A stretch of 64,000 nucleotides of DNA from Cohnella xylanilytica (GTDB lineage: Bacteria > Bacillota > Bacilli > Paenibacillales > Paenibacillaceae). Both the position numbers and the translations under genes were made by a program. Below, in pieces: positions 41,429 to 51,720 of the stretch (position 1 is its first letter; each line of letters starts with the position of its first letter). The notes under the pieces are model-generated. The model worked only from the letters and a program-made list of their open reading frames with translations, had not been told where the DNA came from and ran no database searches. Where the stretch lies: NCBI RefSeq assembly GCF_014212175.1, contig NZ_JACJVR010000098.1, positions 51,938 through 115,937 on the forward strand. Direction: 5' to 3'.

Positions 41429-44400
41429 ATGAACGCCCACTCTCCCACCGGCACGCTAAGAAAATATATCGATCGCCACGCGCCCCTCGGCGCGGAAGCG
41501 TTCCTCGAACTGGCCCGGACGATCGCCGCCCGAGTCGAGACCCTCCATCGCAGTCAGCTGCTTCACCTTGACCTGCGCCCCGAGCGAATCGCGGTTCCCG
41601 GCGCCGTCGGCGATGCCGATCTACTCGATTCGGGACTGGCCGTCCGGCATACGGCCGACGGCAACGCGCGCCCGGCGGGATTAAGCCTCTCCCCGGAGGG
41701 CATGCCTTATTGCGCGCCGGAGAATACCGGCCGCATGCAGCGATGCGTCGACGAGCGGAGCGATCTGTATTCTCTTGGCGTCATTTTCTACGAGATGTTG
41801 ACCGGCCGTTTGCCCTTCGCCGCCGATAATCCGCTGGAATGGGTGTACAAGCATCTGACCCAGCCCCCCGAGCCGATGACCGGCCGCGCGGCCAAGCTGC
41901 CGGAAGGTTATGAAGCCGTCGTCCTGAAGCTGCTCGAGAAGAATCCGGACAGGCGCTATTCGAATGCCGGCTTGCTCATCGCCGATCTGGACAAAATCGG
42001 AAGTTCCCCCGAAGCCGTCATAGCGGAACCCGGCATTCAGGGAAGAGACCGCGAGCTCGCCGTTCTAACCCAGGCCTTCTATTCCGCCTGCTTCGGATCG
42101 ACGGAGATGATCTACGTGTCGGGAGAGGCCGGAATCGGCAAGACCAGCCTGATCGAGGAGATGTTCCTTCGCCAGCGGCCTTCGAGCCCGTTCTACTTTA
42201 TCGCCGGGAAGTTCGAACAGATTCCGCGGGAGAGTCCTTATTATCCGATCCTTCAAGCTTTCCGGGGTCTGATGCGGCATCTGCTCAGCCTGCGGAAGGA
42301 GGAGGCCGAGAGCTGGGGGGCGAAGCTGAGGGAGAATCTTGGCGCCAGCGCCAGTGTCATCGCCGATCTCGTTCCGGAGGCCGGGCTATTGATGGGGGGC
42401 GTCTCTCCTTCGGAAGAGTTGCAGGCGGGGGAAGCGAAGAAGCGGTTCCTCTACGCCTTCCGCAAGTTCGTTCAGGCGCTGGCCTCCCGCGAGCAGCCCC
42501 TCGTCTTGTTCATCGACGACCTGCAATGGGCGGACGCCTCTTCCTTGGAGCTGCTTCATTCTCTGCTCGGAGATCCCGAATGCCAGTATCTGCTGCTCGT
42601 CTGTGCTTTCCGGCCCGCCGAGACCGACCGCGGACGGCTGCCGGGCTATGAAGCGGACGGCTTCATCGCCGGACAGGCCGTCGTTCGAGAGATTCGGCTC
42701 TCTCCGCTGGAACTGGAGGCGCTGAGCCGGATCGCCGCGGAGACGCTTAACGGCACGCACGAGAATACGCTGGCCTTGACCGAGCTGCTGCTTAGCCCGT
42801 CCGGCGGCAACCCGTTCCACTTCAAGCAGCTCTTGCTGCGCCTGCAGGAAGACCGCATTCTTCGCTATGACAGCGGGCTTCGGCGCTGGCGGTGGGACGA
42901 GGGGCAATTGATCGGACTGGGACCCGAGTATGCCTTGTCCGAGCTGATCGGGCACCGGCTGCGCCGTCTGCCGGAAGAGATTCGCGAGCTGCTTCCTCTG
43001 GCTGCCTGCGTCGGAAGCGTCTTCGATATCCGCTTGATCGCAAGCGCGGCGGGCCGGGAAGGGGACGATCTTGGCGCCGCATGGTCCGAAGCCGAGAACG
43101 CGGGACTGCTCGTGCCCTTCGGACCGGACAAGTTCCGATTCGCGCACGACAACGTGCAGAAGTTCCTGTATGCCCAATTGGACGATCAGGTGAAGGGTGA
43201 CTCCCACGCGCGCATCGGCCGGCTGATGATCGGCCGGGAAGCGGAATACGGGGCGAGCGCGTTCGACGCGATCAATCAGTTAAACCGGGGAATCCGGAAC
43301 CCGGCCGATCGGGAGGAGCTGCTATGGCTGGCCCGGCTGAACCTCGACGCGGGCAACCGGGCCAAGTCGTCCTCGGCGTACGACGTCGCGCTAGGCTATT
43401 ACGCGAAGGGCGCCGAATGGCTGCCGGAGGAAGAATGGGACCGCGAGTTCGATCTCGTCTTCGAGCTTCGCGCCCAGCAGGCGGAGTGCCTCTTCCTGTG
43501 CGGAAGTCACGAGGCGTCCGGGGAAGCCGTCGACATCCTGCTCGGCCGGGCCCGCAACGCCGTCGAACGAAGCCGGGCCCGGCTCATTCGGATCATGCAG
43601 CACATCAATCAAGGCAAATATTTGGAGGGAACCGCTCTCGGGCTGGCGAGCCTGCGGGAGCACCGGATCTTCATCGCCGAGGAGCCCGCCCCGGTTGCGC
43701 TCAAGCTGGAGGCCCTCCGCACGGAACTGATCCTGAGAGACCGACACGATCGGATCGCGCGGATGGAAGAGATGTCGGACGCCGACCGGATCGCGGCGAT
43801 GAACCTCATTTTCGCGATCGTTCCTTCCACCTTTTTCACCAATAAAAAGGTGTTCTTCCTGCTGACCTGCAAAGCCGTCCAGCTGTCGCTCAAATACGGC
43901 AATACGGCCGTATCCGCGGCCGTCTATTCCGCCTACGGCATGTTCCTCGGAACCGGCTCCGCCGATTACGAGAGGGGCTTCGCCTTGGCCAAGGCCGGCG
44001 TCGAGTTGGCCGAACGATACGACATCGCTTCGGTCAAGACGAAGGTCTATACGGTCTTCGGCGCCGTGCTGTGCCAATTCGCCGGGGACGCGCGCGAAGG
44101 TGACGGCTATTTGCAGCAAGCGCTGCGGTTCGGCCTGGAATCGGGGGACTACGTGTTCGCCAGCTACGCCCTCGGCGGCTATGTCAATTCCCTCTATACG
44201 AGAGCCTCCTTAAGCGAGCTGTCCCGGGCGATCGCCGACTCCATGGCGGCCCTCGACACGACGAACGACGAATTCGTGCGCCAGAACTTCTATCTCTACC
44301 AGAGATTGATCCTGGCTCTGCGGGAGAGGACGGACGCTCCGGATTCGTTCGACGGGCCCGGCTTCTCGGAGGCGGAGTTCCTGCGCCGGATCGGGAAGGA

Positions 44401-45862
44401 AGAGACCGCGGCGACGACCAACTATCAATACCATGCGTACAAGACCCAGCTCTGCTACCTGTCCGGCTGGTACGAAGACGCTATCGGCTGGGCGAAGCAA
44501 GCGGAGGCTTACGAGGCTTACGCCACGCATCTGCCCCATCTGCCGTACTGTATCTTCTATGAGACGCTGGCCATGCTGGCTGTCCACGACGCCGACCGGC
44601 CCGGAAAGGACGCGGCAGACAAGCAGCGGCTGAAGCGGCATCTGGGGCGTTATCGCAGATGGGCGGCATCCGGCCCGGCCAACTTCGAGGCGCGGCTGCG
44701 GCTTCTCGAAGCCGAGCACGCCCGCGTTCTGGGCCAAGAGCGGACGGCGGAGGAGCTGTACGACCGGGCGCTGCGCGAAGCGCGCGAGCGCGACGATCTC
44801 CACGCGGCCGCGCTCGCCGGCGAGCTGGCCGCCGACTATTACGAGAAGCGGGGCAGGCAGGCGGCCGCGGCCCATTATCTGCGGCTGGCCATCGAAGGCT
44901 TCGAACGGTGGGGGTTGGAGGCGAGAGCTGCCCGGTTGGCGGTTCGATTGCAGAACCTGCTTCGTCCGGAGCAAGCGGCAGCGGGTTCCGCGGAGGAGAG
45001 TCGGGCGGAGCAGGAGACGGCTGCGGGATGGGAAGACGGGGGGCCGGGAGGCGAACGAGGAACCTTCGAGCTCTGGGAAAATATCGATCTGGCCGCCATT
45101 CTGAGGACGACGCGGGCCATGAACGACCGAATGGACCTGGATTCGGTGCTCGCGGAGATCTTGGGAACCATTCTGCGTTATGCCGGAGCGAATAAAGGCG
45201 CTTTGATCACGGGGAACGACAGGGACGTCTATTGGGTGCAGGCTTACGCGGCCTCGGAGAGCCCGATCGCGACCTCCCCGCGGGAGCTGAACGAGAGTTC
45301 GCCGCTGCCCGACGGCTTGATCCGCTACGTCTTCCGGACGCAAGAAGACGTTCGCTACTCGGGCGGCGAGGAGAGCTGGCTCATCCACAATCCGTATATC
45401 GCGCGGGAACGTCCCCAGTCGGCTCTTTGCATTCCGGTGTCGGTTCACGGCGCGATGCTGGGCGTGCTCTACCTGGAGAACAAGCTGGCCGCCGGCGTCT
45501 TCCCGCCGGACCGGACGGCCGTGCTGCGGGCGATGGCCTCGAACGGCATCTTCATGTGCGTGCTGCAGAACGCGCCCGAGCCTACTTCCTCCCTGGAACC
45601 GGGGCACGAGACGGAGGAGCCGCCGGGCCAACCCGCCGCCTCGAGTTCCGCTCCGCGGGCGCTGGACGAACCGCTTACGGATCGCGAGCTCGAGGTGCTC
45701 TCCCTGCTGGCGAAGGGGCTGTCCAACAAGGAGATCGCCGAGCGGCTCATTATCTCCTCGGGTACGGTGAAGGTGCATGTGAGGAACATTTTCGCCAAGC
45801 TGAAGGTGAACCGCCGCATCAACGCGATCGCGCAGGCGACGGAGCTGAAGCTGCTGGAATAG
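41429..45862 (+). CDS. Large regulator: degenerate protein kinase, AAA/STAND ATPase, helical repeats, GAF, LuxR
   Basis: This 1477-residue protein has residues ~1-190 resembling only the C-lobe of a Ser/Thr kinase: LLHLDLRPERIAV replaces HRD-x-K-x-x-N, LLDSGLAV replaces DFG, and APENTGR is kept; the Gly-loop and Lys lobe is absent. An ATPase follows (Walker A VSGEAGIGKTS ~230, LVLFIDDLQWAD ~360), then a long TPR-like region, GAF (~1211-1380) and LuxR helix-turn-helix (~1414-1470; LTDRELEVLSLLAKGLSNKE). ATG 41429 has GGAGGA 14 bases upstream; ATG 41390 lies only four bases past a TACAAT -10-like box. It probably integrates a signal and activates transcription; target unknown. Confidence 0.85.
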   Translation: MNAHSPTGTLRKYIDRHAPLGAEAFLELARTIAARVETLHRSQLLHLDLRPERIAVPGAVGDADLLDSGLAVRHTADGNARPAGLSLSPEGMPYCAPENTGRMQRCVDERSDLYSLGVIFYEMLTGRLPFAADNPLEWVYKHLTQPPEPMTGRAAKLPEGYEAVVLKLLEKNPDRRYSNAGLLIADLDKIGSSPEAVIAEPGIQGRDRELAVLTQAFYSACFGSTEMIYVSGEAGIGKTSLIEEMFLRQRPSSPFYFIAGKFEQIPRESPYYPILQAFRGLMRHLLSLRKEEAESWGAKLRENLGASASVIADLVPEAGLLMGGVSPSEELQAGEAKKRFLYAFRKFVQALASREQPLVLFIDDLQWADASSLELLHSLLGDPECQYLLLVCAFRPAETDRGRLPGYEADGFIAGQAVVREIRLSPLELEALSRIAAETLNGTHENTLALTELLLSPSGGNPFHFKQLLLRLQEDRILRYDSGLRRWRWDEGQLIGLGPEYALSELIGHRLRRLPEEIRELLPLAACVGSVFDIRLIASAAGREGDDLGAAWSEAENAGLLVPFGPDKFRFAHDNVQKFLYAQLDDQVKGDSHARIGRLMIGREAEYGASAFDAINQLNRGIRNPADREELLWLARLNLDAGNRAKSSSAYDVALGYYAKGAEWLPEEEWDREFDLVFELRAQQAECLFLCGSHEASGEAVDILLGRARNAVERSRARLIRIMQHINQGKYLEGTALGLASLREHRIFIAEEPAPVALKLEALRTELILRDRHDRIARMEEMSDADRIAAMNLIFAIVPSTFFTNKKVFFLLTCKAVQLSLKYGNTAVSAAVYSAYGMFLGTGSADYERGFALAKAGVELAERYDIASVKTKVYTVFGAVLCQFAGDAREGDGYLQQALRFGLESGDYVFASYALGGYVNSLYTRASLSELSRAIADSMAALDTTNDEFVRQNFYLYQRLILALRERTDAPDSFDGPGFSEAEFLRRIGKEETAATTNYQYHAYKTQLCYLSGWYEDAIGWAKQAEAYEAYATHLPHLPYCIFYETLAMLAVHDADRPGKDAADKQRLKRHLGRYRRWAASGPANFEARLRLLEAEHARVLGQERTAEELYDRALREARERDDLHAAALAGELAADYYEKRGRQAAAAHYLRLAIEGFERWGLEARAARLAVRLQNLLRPEQAAAGSAEESRAEQETAAGWEDGGPGGERGTFELWENIDLAAILRTTRAMNDRMDLDSVLAEILGTILRYAGANKGALITGNDRDVYWVQAYAASESPIATSPRELNESSPLPDGLIRYVFRTQEDVRYSGGEESWLIHNPYIARERPQSALCIPVSVHGAMLGVLYLENKLAAGVFPPDRTAVLRAMASNGIFMCVLQNAPEPTSSLEPGHETEEPPGQPAASSSAPRALDEPLTDRELEVLSLLAKGLSNKEIAERLIISSGTVKVHVRNIFAKLKVNRRINAIAQATELKLLE

Positions 45863-45920
45863 CGCGGCCTCGAATTACGAATTCGACCATGGGCTTCTTT
45901 CCCTAATCAGAAGGTTCACG

Positions 45921-46109
45921 CGGCTAACGAATCCAGGAGACGCTATTTGTATGAAATCAAGCGATTTGGAATTGTAACGAATCGTAGAAGCGCTATTTCG
46001 TTCCGGAAGCCTGTATTTTCCCTCGATTGACGTAAATAAGGTCGCTGTGATTCGTTAGATTTTCAAAATCGGCTTTTCGCGCCAAATAGCGACTTCTGGG
46101 TTCGTTAGA
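45921..46109 (+). repeat. Four-module dyad repeat, copy B
   Basis: This is the most diverged copy. Modules keep TAACGAAT...GCGCTATTT and AAATA...TTCGTTAG. Spacer hairpins AAATC/GATTT and AAAA/TTTT differ in sequence from copy A but still pair. It lies between the convergent LuxR-regulator and GH2 genes. Confidence 0.85.
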
Positions 46110-46129
46110 GCATCGGGGTCCAATAAGCA

Positions 46130-46176
46130 GGGGCCGACCCGAAGCCATCGCTGATGACTGTCGGGACGGCCCCTTT
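46130..46176 (+). terminator. Composite terminator after the LuxR-type regulator
   Basis: GGGGCCG-A-CCCGA pairs with TCGGG-A-CGGCCCC, with an apical CATC/GATG mini-stem; TTTG follows. The same architecture is seen at 60669-60712. Confidence 0.7.
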
Positions 46177-46184
46177 GTCCAATT

Positions 46185-46363
46185 TACACGGACCTTCCGG
46201 CTCTGCCGCTTGTCCTTTCACTGTACTTCTGCGGTACTTCCGCGGTCCTTCTATGGCTCTTCCATTTTGCCGCGGTCCCTCCGCCTACGGCTCTTCCGTT
46301 TGTGCGGTTCTTCCGCGGTTCTTCCGCGATCCTTCCACGGTCCTACCGCAGTTCTGCCGCGCC
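46185..46363. repeat. Degenerate short repeat (CTTCCGCGGT-like)
   Basis: Roughly a dozen imperfect 10-15-bp units built on TTCCGCGGT or TTCTGCGGT lie beyond the end of the GH2 gene. The units are too uneven for a clear period. Non-coding. Confidence 0.55.
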
Positions 46364-49300
46364 CTACCGCTCGAACCGGAACCAGCCGAAGTCGAACCGG
46401 CTTCCCGGAAGGAAGATGAAGGTAACCTTCCGCACTCCCGCCACCCTCTCCAGCTCGAAAACGCGCTCCTCGTAACCGTCGGAATGCAGGAACTCGATCA
46501 GCTGGTTGCTCGGCTCCCCGCCCGGCCCCTCGAACCGGACGTGAATCGTGTTCTTGTCGATCGGAGACCGGCCGTACACGACCAGCTTCGAGGCGCCTTC
46601 GTCCCCGAAGTCCATCCCTTCGAACTCAAGGGAGACGTTGTTGCCGATCCCCTCGACGCTCGAGCCCGCCACCTCATACGTATCCCCGTACACGCGGTCG
46701 CACTCCGCCGCCCGGTTCAGCGCGAACGCCCGGCTCTGCCGCTCGAAGGAGAAGCCCTTGATATGCACCTTCTGCCGCAGGACGAAGCAGATCGAGCTCA
46801 CTCCGCGCAGCCGCTTGGACAGGCGGTACGTCTCCTCCTGGTACACGTTCCACCGGGACGGCTTCTGGTAGACGACGTCGGCCAGCAGAGCGCTGCCTTC
46901 CTCGTCCGGCATGCCCTCCCAGATCTGCAAGGCGTATTCCTCGCTCATCAGCGCGAAGATCGGAATCGTGATCGTATCCGATCCGTACGGGCCGAAGTCG
47001 ATGTCGCGGAACCCGACCTGCGTCTCGCCGTCCCGGCTCGTCGCGACTCCTCTCTCGTTGCCGTTGCCGACTTCGCCCTTGCTGTAGTCGTACAGCCCGG
47101 CGGAGATGAAGCCGTACGGATCCTTGTACGCCACGCCGAGACCGGTCGCCTTGAACTCCAATTGCGAGATCAGCTTCGTCTTGCCCGTCCCGTTCTTGCT
47201 CATGCAGCGAAGCCGGAAGTCCCCGTCGCCCAGCGCGGTAACCTTCGCCTCATGGCCGTTCGCCTCCACCTTGGCGATGTTCGAAGCGATGCCGGCGTCG
47301 TTGACGACGCTCCATTCGAGCTCCCGGTAGGACGTATTCGCCGGATGGAGCCGGGCGCCGACGACCAGCTCCCGCTTCGACTCGTCGAACGACTGGCCGT
47401 CCGGGCTGACAATCTCGATTTTCCGAAGAGGCACTTCCCCCTGCTCCGAGCCCATGACGCAAGGCATCTCCCGGTTCCTCGTCCGCGCGGAGACGCCGGC
47501 TAGGGCCGCCGCATCCCCGACCGGTACCGACTCGAGCTCCAAAACCGCGGTCTCCATGCCGACGGAGGACACCTCGATCCGCACGCTCCCCGGCTCCAAG
47601 GCCGCACCCACGATGGCCATGAGCTTGCCGCCGAACAGCCTCCGGCTCAGTCCCTTGTACGGGTCGTAGTCCGTACTGTCCCCGTTGTCCAGACCGAGCA
47701 GCCGCCCCGCTCCCGTCACCTCGACGCGCACGCGGTTGTTGGCATTGTCGACGGGGTTGCCCTTCTCGTCCTCCATCGAGATCTCGACGAACAGCAGATC
47801 CGTTCCGTTCGCCGTCAGGCCGGCCTTGTCCGCGCGCAGGCGGATGTTCTTCGCGTCCCCGAACGATCGGCGGACGTCCGTCGCGATGACGGCGCCCGTC
47901 TCGTCGCAGGCGATCGCCTTCAGCTCTCCCTCCGCATAGGGGATCTTCCACCAGCCGACGAGATGCGTTCCCGTCTCCCGGTCCAGCTTCTGCTTCCCCT
48001 GCGACACGCCGTTGAACAGAAGCTCGACGACCGGCGCGTTCGAGCAGATCCGGACGTCGATCGTCTGCCCGCCGTTGAAGTCCCAATAAGGGAACAGGTG
48101 CACCATCGGCTTCGTCCGGTAATCCGTCCAGGCGGCTTGATAGATGTAGTACGAATCCTTCGGAAAAGTAGCGGTATCGATCTGTCCGAAATATGAGTTC
48201 TTCGTATGGTACGGCGTTGGCTCGCCGATGTAGTCGAAGCCGGTCCACAGGAACTGGCCTAGGGAGAACGGCGCGTCCCTCTCGGCGATGATGCAGGCTT
48301 CCGCCGACTTCGCTCCCCAGCTCGTCGGACTGTTGCCGAGCGCCGAGCACTGCTCGTCGTCGTCGGTCAGAATCGACCGTTCGAACGGAAAATGATACAC
48401 GCCCCGGCTCTGCACGACCGATGCCGTCTCGCTGCCGTAAATAATCCAGTCCGGATGCTCCTCATGATGCTGGCGGTAATACTTCTCCGCGTAGTTGTAG
48501 CCCGCCACCTTGACGATATCCGCGCACTTCCGGGCGTTCTCCCAAGGCATGTAGTTCGAGCCGATGGTGACTCTCGCGTTCTCCTTCGGGTCGTGCTTCC
48601 GCACTTCCTCCATGAGCATCCGGGTTACTTCCTGCCCCCGCTCGTCCGCGTGGGTGTCGTAGATCTCGTTGCCGATGCTCCACAGCAGCAAGCTCGGATG
48701 GCTGCGGTCCCGGCGAACCCAGCTCCTCACGTCGACGGCGGCCCATTCCTTGAAAAAGCGAGCGTAATCGTAGGGAGTTTTCGGCCTCTCCCACATGTCG
48801 AACGCCTCCGAGACGACCAGGAAGCCCATCTCGTCCGCCAGGTCCATCAGCTCCGGGGCCGGCATGTTGTGCGCCGTCCGGATCGCGTTTGCCCCCATCT
48901 CCTTCAGAATCGCGAACCGCCTTCTCAGCGCTTCCTTGTTGAACGCCGCGCCAAGAGCCCCCAAGTCGTGATGCTCGCACACTCCGTTCAGCTTCAGGCG
49001 GACGCCGTTCAGCAGAAGCCCCCGCTCGGGAACCAACTCGATCGTCCGGAAGCCGACGTTCCGGACTGCGGTCTCGAGAACCGCCTGCCCGTCGGCCGAT
49101 TGCAGCCGGGTGACCAGCCGATAGAGATTCGGCTCTTCCGGGCTCCAGAGCAACGGATCGTGCACTGACATCGTCTGCGACAGGAACGCTTCGGGTTCGT
49201 CCCCCGCGGCGACCCGGGCCGAGACGGTCGCGACGACCCGATCCCCATGCAGCAGCGTCTGGGACAGGAGCGCGTCTTCATGGACGTTCAGCTCCGTGTC

Positions 49301-49828
49301 GACCTCCAGCTTCCAGCCGTCCTCCTCTTGCCGCGCGGAGACATAGACGCCGTCCGTCGCCAGATGGGTTCGCCCCCGCGTCTTCAGCCAGACGTTCCGG
49401 TAGATGCCGGCGCCGGAATACCAGCGGCTGTTCGGACTTCGGTGGACGACCTTCACGAGAAGCTCGTTGTCCCCTGGCCGCAGGGCGTCCGTGATGTCGT
49501 GCTCGAACGAGGAATAGCCGTACTTCCATTCGCCGACGAGACGCCGATTCACGTATAGGGAAGAGTCCATGTACACCCCGTCGAAATGCAGCAGGACCTG
49601 ATCGGCTTCTTCCGTATAGGTGAATCGCTTGCGGTACCAGCCGATGCCGTCTTCGTACAGGTTCAGCGTATCGTAGATAAGCCAGTCGTGGGGAAGGTCC
49701 ACCGGCTCGAAGGAGAGCGATTCGGCATCCGCCGCGTCGAGCCCGCTCTTGGCGAATTCCCAGCCGTCGTTAAACAGAATCTTGTTGTTCACGGTTTTGT
49801 TCTCGGTCTTGTTCTCGGTCTTGTTCAC
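46364..49828 (-). CDS. GH2-family glycosidase (beta-galactosidase-like), 1154 residues
   Basis: Sugar-binding jelly-roll (~20-190), Ig-like domain (~190-300) and TIM barrel (~300-600) are visible. The acid/base Glu is in WSIGNEIYD (~386) and the nucleophile is probably Glu in YGSETAS (~465). Further Ig-like and a C-terminal carbohydrate-binding-like part reach 1154 residues. No signal peptide, so it is intracellular. The start is GTG 49828 with a modest ribosome site; a 12-base repeat makes the TENKTENKT tail at the N-terminus. Neighbouring aldouronate genes suggest a hemicellulose side-chain substrate rather than lactose. Confidence 0.9.
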   Translation of the reverse strand: MNKTENKTENKTVNNKILFNDGWEFAKSGLDAADAESLSFEPVDLPHDWLIYDTLNLYEDGIGWYRKRFTYTEEADQVLLHFDGVYMDSSLYVNRRLVGEWKYGYSSFEHDITDALRPGDNELLVKVVHRSPNSRWYSGAGIYRNVWLKTRGRTHLATDGVYVSARQEEDGWKLEVDTELNVHEDALLSQTLLHGDRVVATVSARVAAGDEPEAFLSQTMSVHDPLLWSPEEPNLYRLVTRLQSADGQAVLETAVRNVGFRTIELVPERGLLLNGVRLKLNGVCEHHDLGALGAAFNKEALRRRFAILKEMGANAIRTAHNMPAPELMDLADEMGFLVVSEAFDMWERPKTPYDYARFFKEWAAVDVRSWVRRDRSHPSLLLWSIGNEIYDTHADERGQEVTRMLMEEVRKHDPKENARVTIGSNYMPWENARKCADIVKVAGYNYAEKYYRQHHEEHPDWIIYGSETASVVQSRGVYHFPFERSILTDDDEQCSALGNSPTSWGAKSAEACIIAERDAPFSLGQFLWTGFDYIGEPTPYHTKNSYFGQIDTATFPKDSYYIYQAAWTDYRTKPMVHLFPYWDFNGGQTIDVRICSNAPVVELLFNGVSQGKQKLDRETGTHLVGWWKIPYAEGELKAIACDETGAVIATDVRRSFGDAKNIRLRADKAGLTANGTDLLFVEISMEDEKGNPVDNANNRVRVEVTGAGRLLGLDNGDSTDYDPYKGLSRRLFGGKLMAIVGAALEPGSVRIEVSSVGMETAVLELESVPVGDAAALAGVSARTRNREMPCVMGSEQGEVPLRKIEIVSPDGQSFDESKRELVVGARLHPANTSYRELEWSVVNDAGIASNIAKVEANGHEAKVTALGDGDFRLRCMSKNGTGKTKLISQLEFKATGLGVAYKDPYGFISAGLYDYSKGEVGNGNERGVATSRDGETQVGFRDIDFGPYGSDTITIPIFALMSEEYALQIWEGMPDEEGSALLADVVYQKPSRWNVYQEETYRLSKRLRGVSSICFVLRQKVHIKGFSFERQSRAFALNRAAECDRVYGDTYEVAGSSVEGIGNNVSLEFEGMDFGDEGASKLVVYGRSPIDKNTIHVRFEGPGGEPSNQLIEFLHSDGYEERVFELERVAGVRKVTFIFLPGSRFDFGWFRFER

Positions 49829-49870
49829 GGTCGCAACACCCGCTTTCCTCGGTGAAATGGCAAGAAGGGC

Positions 49871-49907
49871 CCGCGGCCGCAGGCCAATGCGCCCGGCCGG
49901 GCCGCGG
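49871..49907 (-). promoter_or_regulatory. GC-rich hairpin between binding-protein and GH2 genes
   Basis: CCGCGGCC and GGCCGCGG pair across the short spacer. There is no T-run, so it is more likely an mRNA processing or stabilising element giving more binding protein than GH2 product. Confidence 0.45.
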
Positions 49908-49924
49908 ATCCCTCTGCGTTAATC

Positions 49925-51604
49925 TTAGTAGCCCAGAGTGCTCTTCGTCTTCGCGAAGATGTCGTTCGCCATCTTCGTGTAGCGGGTGCTGCCGTTGGCT
50001 TCCGCTTGAGCCACGTAGTTGCTCCAGCCGGCTTCGATGTTCTCTTGGCCGGTGATGAACTTCAGCGTCATCGTCTTGACGTAATCCATGAGCGGCTTGG
50101 AGATCAGGTTCATCTCTTCGCTCTCGTCCGGAGTCGCCATGATCGGCGGATTCAGCTTGCGCGGCTCGCGGTATTTGAGGATGCGGTCGTTGTAGTCCTT
50201 CTCGCCGTCGGTCATCTTGGACATCTTCAGCGCCTTGGAGCCGCCGTAAGCGAACACGCCGCCGCCGAAGCCGTAGTCCACGTTCAGCTTCTTCGTAGCC
50301 GTCGGGTTGAGCCCGTTGTACGTGATGTCCGGGTTCAGCTTGATGGCGCCGCTCGCGTCCTTCGTGTACGTCTCGCCTTCGACGCCCCACAGGCTGAGCG
50401 TCTGGCCTTCGTCCGAATACCACAGCCAGTCGACGAAGCGCAGCATCTCGATGAACTTGTCCTTGCCCAGCTTCTTGAGCGCGTTCTGGCTGATCATGAC
50501 GCCGTTCTCCAGGCGGGAAGCTTCGATCTGCAGCTTGCCCTTCGGTCCGCCCGGCTGAACGATCATGTACAGGTCGGCGTTCGGCACCTGCATCTTCGCC
50601 TTCATGTCGGCCAGGTTCTGATAGTTGCCGTTGATGACGAAGGTATCGCCTTTGAAGAACTTGGCTTGAGCCGTATCGTCGTCTTGGGTGAACGATTCGG
50701 GATCGAGAATGCCGTCCTTGATCAGCTTGTTGAAGTAAGTGACGTACGCTTTGAAGTTATCCGTCGTCTCGGCGAAGGCGAACTCTTGCTTGTCATGGTC
50801 GAACACGAGACCGTTGGACAGCCCCCATCCGCCGGTGACGCCGTATTGGACGGCCGCGATGTTCAGCGTGGCGTCGCCCTTGAACCGGTCGGACATGACG
50901 TACTTCGCGCCGGTATGCGCTTTCACCTTTTTCATGGCTTCATAGAAGTCCTCGTACGTCCAGTTGCCTTCCTGGCCCGTCACGTCTACGCCGGCCGCCT
51001 CGAACACGTCCTTGCGGATGATGAAGGAATAACCGCCGCCCGCGACTTCCCACAGACCCGGCAGCACGTAATACTTGCCGTCCGCCTGCATCTTGATCTT
51101 CAGGTCGTCTTCCATGTTCCATTCTTTGACGGCCTTCATGTAGTTCGGCATGTACTGCACCCAGTCGCTGATCGGCACGATCTGGCCGCCGGCCACGTAG
51201 GCGCTCTCTTCGTACGTCTTCGGAATGATGAAGGGAGCGTCGCCGCTGTTGACCAGGAGCGACTTCTGGTTCTCGTATTCCGCGCGGGCGACGACCGTCA
51301 GGTCGAAGGAGACGTTCGTCTTCTCCGTGATCGCGCTCCACAGCCTCCAGTCCTTCTTGTAGGGGTAGCCCTCGTTGTCGCTGAACATCATGGAGTACGT
51401 GACCGGCGAGTTCGCGTGGAACGTCTGGCCTTCGCCGAACGTGTAGTCGAGGGCCGCCGCTTCCGTCCCGCTCGCTCCCGCCGAGGCGCCGGCCGATGGG
51501 GACGACGAGGCGTTGTTGCCGTTGTCGTTGCCGGAGCACGCCGTCAGTCCCGCAGCCATCGATACCGCCAAGATGACCCCGGTTGCTTTTGTCATTCTGT
51601 TCAT
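49925..51604 (-). CDS. Solute-binding lipoprotein of aldouronate-type ABC transporter
   Basis: This 559-residue protein has a lipobox LTAC (Cys ~23) after a typical signal, then a Ser/Ala/Gly-rich linker and a large binding fold (ANSPVTYSMMFSDNEGYPYK, PNYMKAVKEWNMEDDLKI). ATG 51604 follows GGGAGG. It lies ~115 bp downstream of two matching permeases and in the same run as GH67, so the ligand is probably an aldouronic oligosaccharide from glucuronoxylan. Confidence 0.9.
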   Translation of the reverse strand: MNRMTKATGVILAVSMAAGLTACSGNDNGNNASSSPSAGASAGASGTEAAALDYTFGEGQTFHANSPVTYSMMFSDNEGYPYKKDWRLWSAITEKTNVSFDLTVVARAEYENQKSLLVNSGDAPFIIPKTYEESAYVAGGQIVPISDWVQYMPNYMKAVKEWNMEDDLKIKMQADGKYYVLPGLWEVAGGGYSFIIRKDVFEAAGVDVTGQEGNWTYEDFYEAMKKVKAHTGAKYVMSDRFKGDATLNIAAVQYGVTGGWGLSNGLVFDHDKQEFAFAETTDNFKAYVTYFNKLIKDGILDPESFTQDDDTAQAKFFKGDTFVINGNYQNLADMKAKMQVPNADLYMIVQPGGPKGKLQIEASRLENGVMISQNALKKLGKDKFIEMLRFVDWLWYSDEGQTLSLWGVEGETYTKDASGAIKLNPDITYNGLNPTATKKLNVDYGFGGGVFAYGGSKALKMSKMTDGEKDYNDRILKYREPRKLNPPIMATPDESEEMNLISKPLMDYVKTMTLKFITGQENIEAGWSNYVAQAEANGSTRYTKMANDIFAKTKSTLGY

Positions 51605-51720
51605 ACCGTACCTCCCGCTTTCCTTATAATTTGTTTAGTTTATATAACAGAACGGGCCGCTTCGCGGATGTCTGGAATTATCGGTAAGAAGCTGCCGCAG
51701 CCCTTCTGAAATACACCGCC

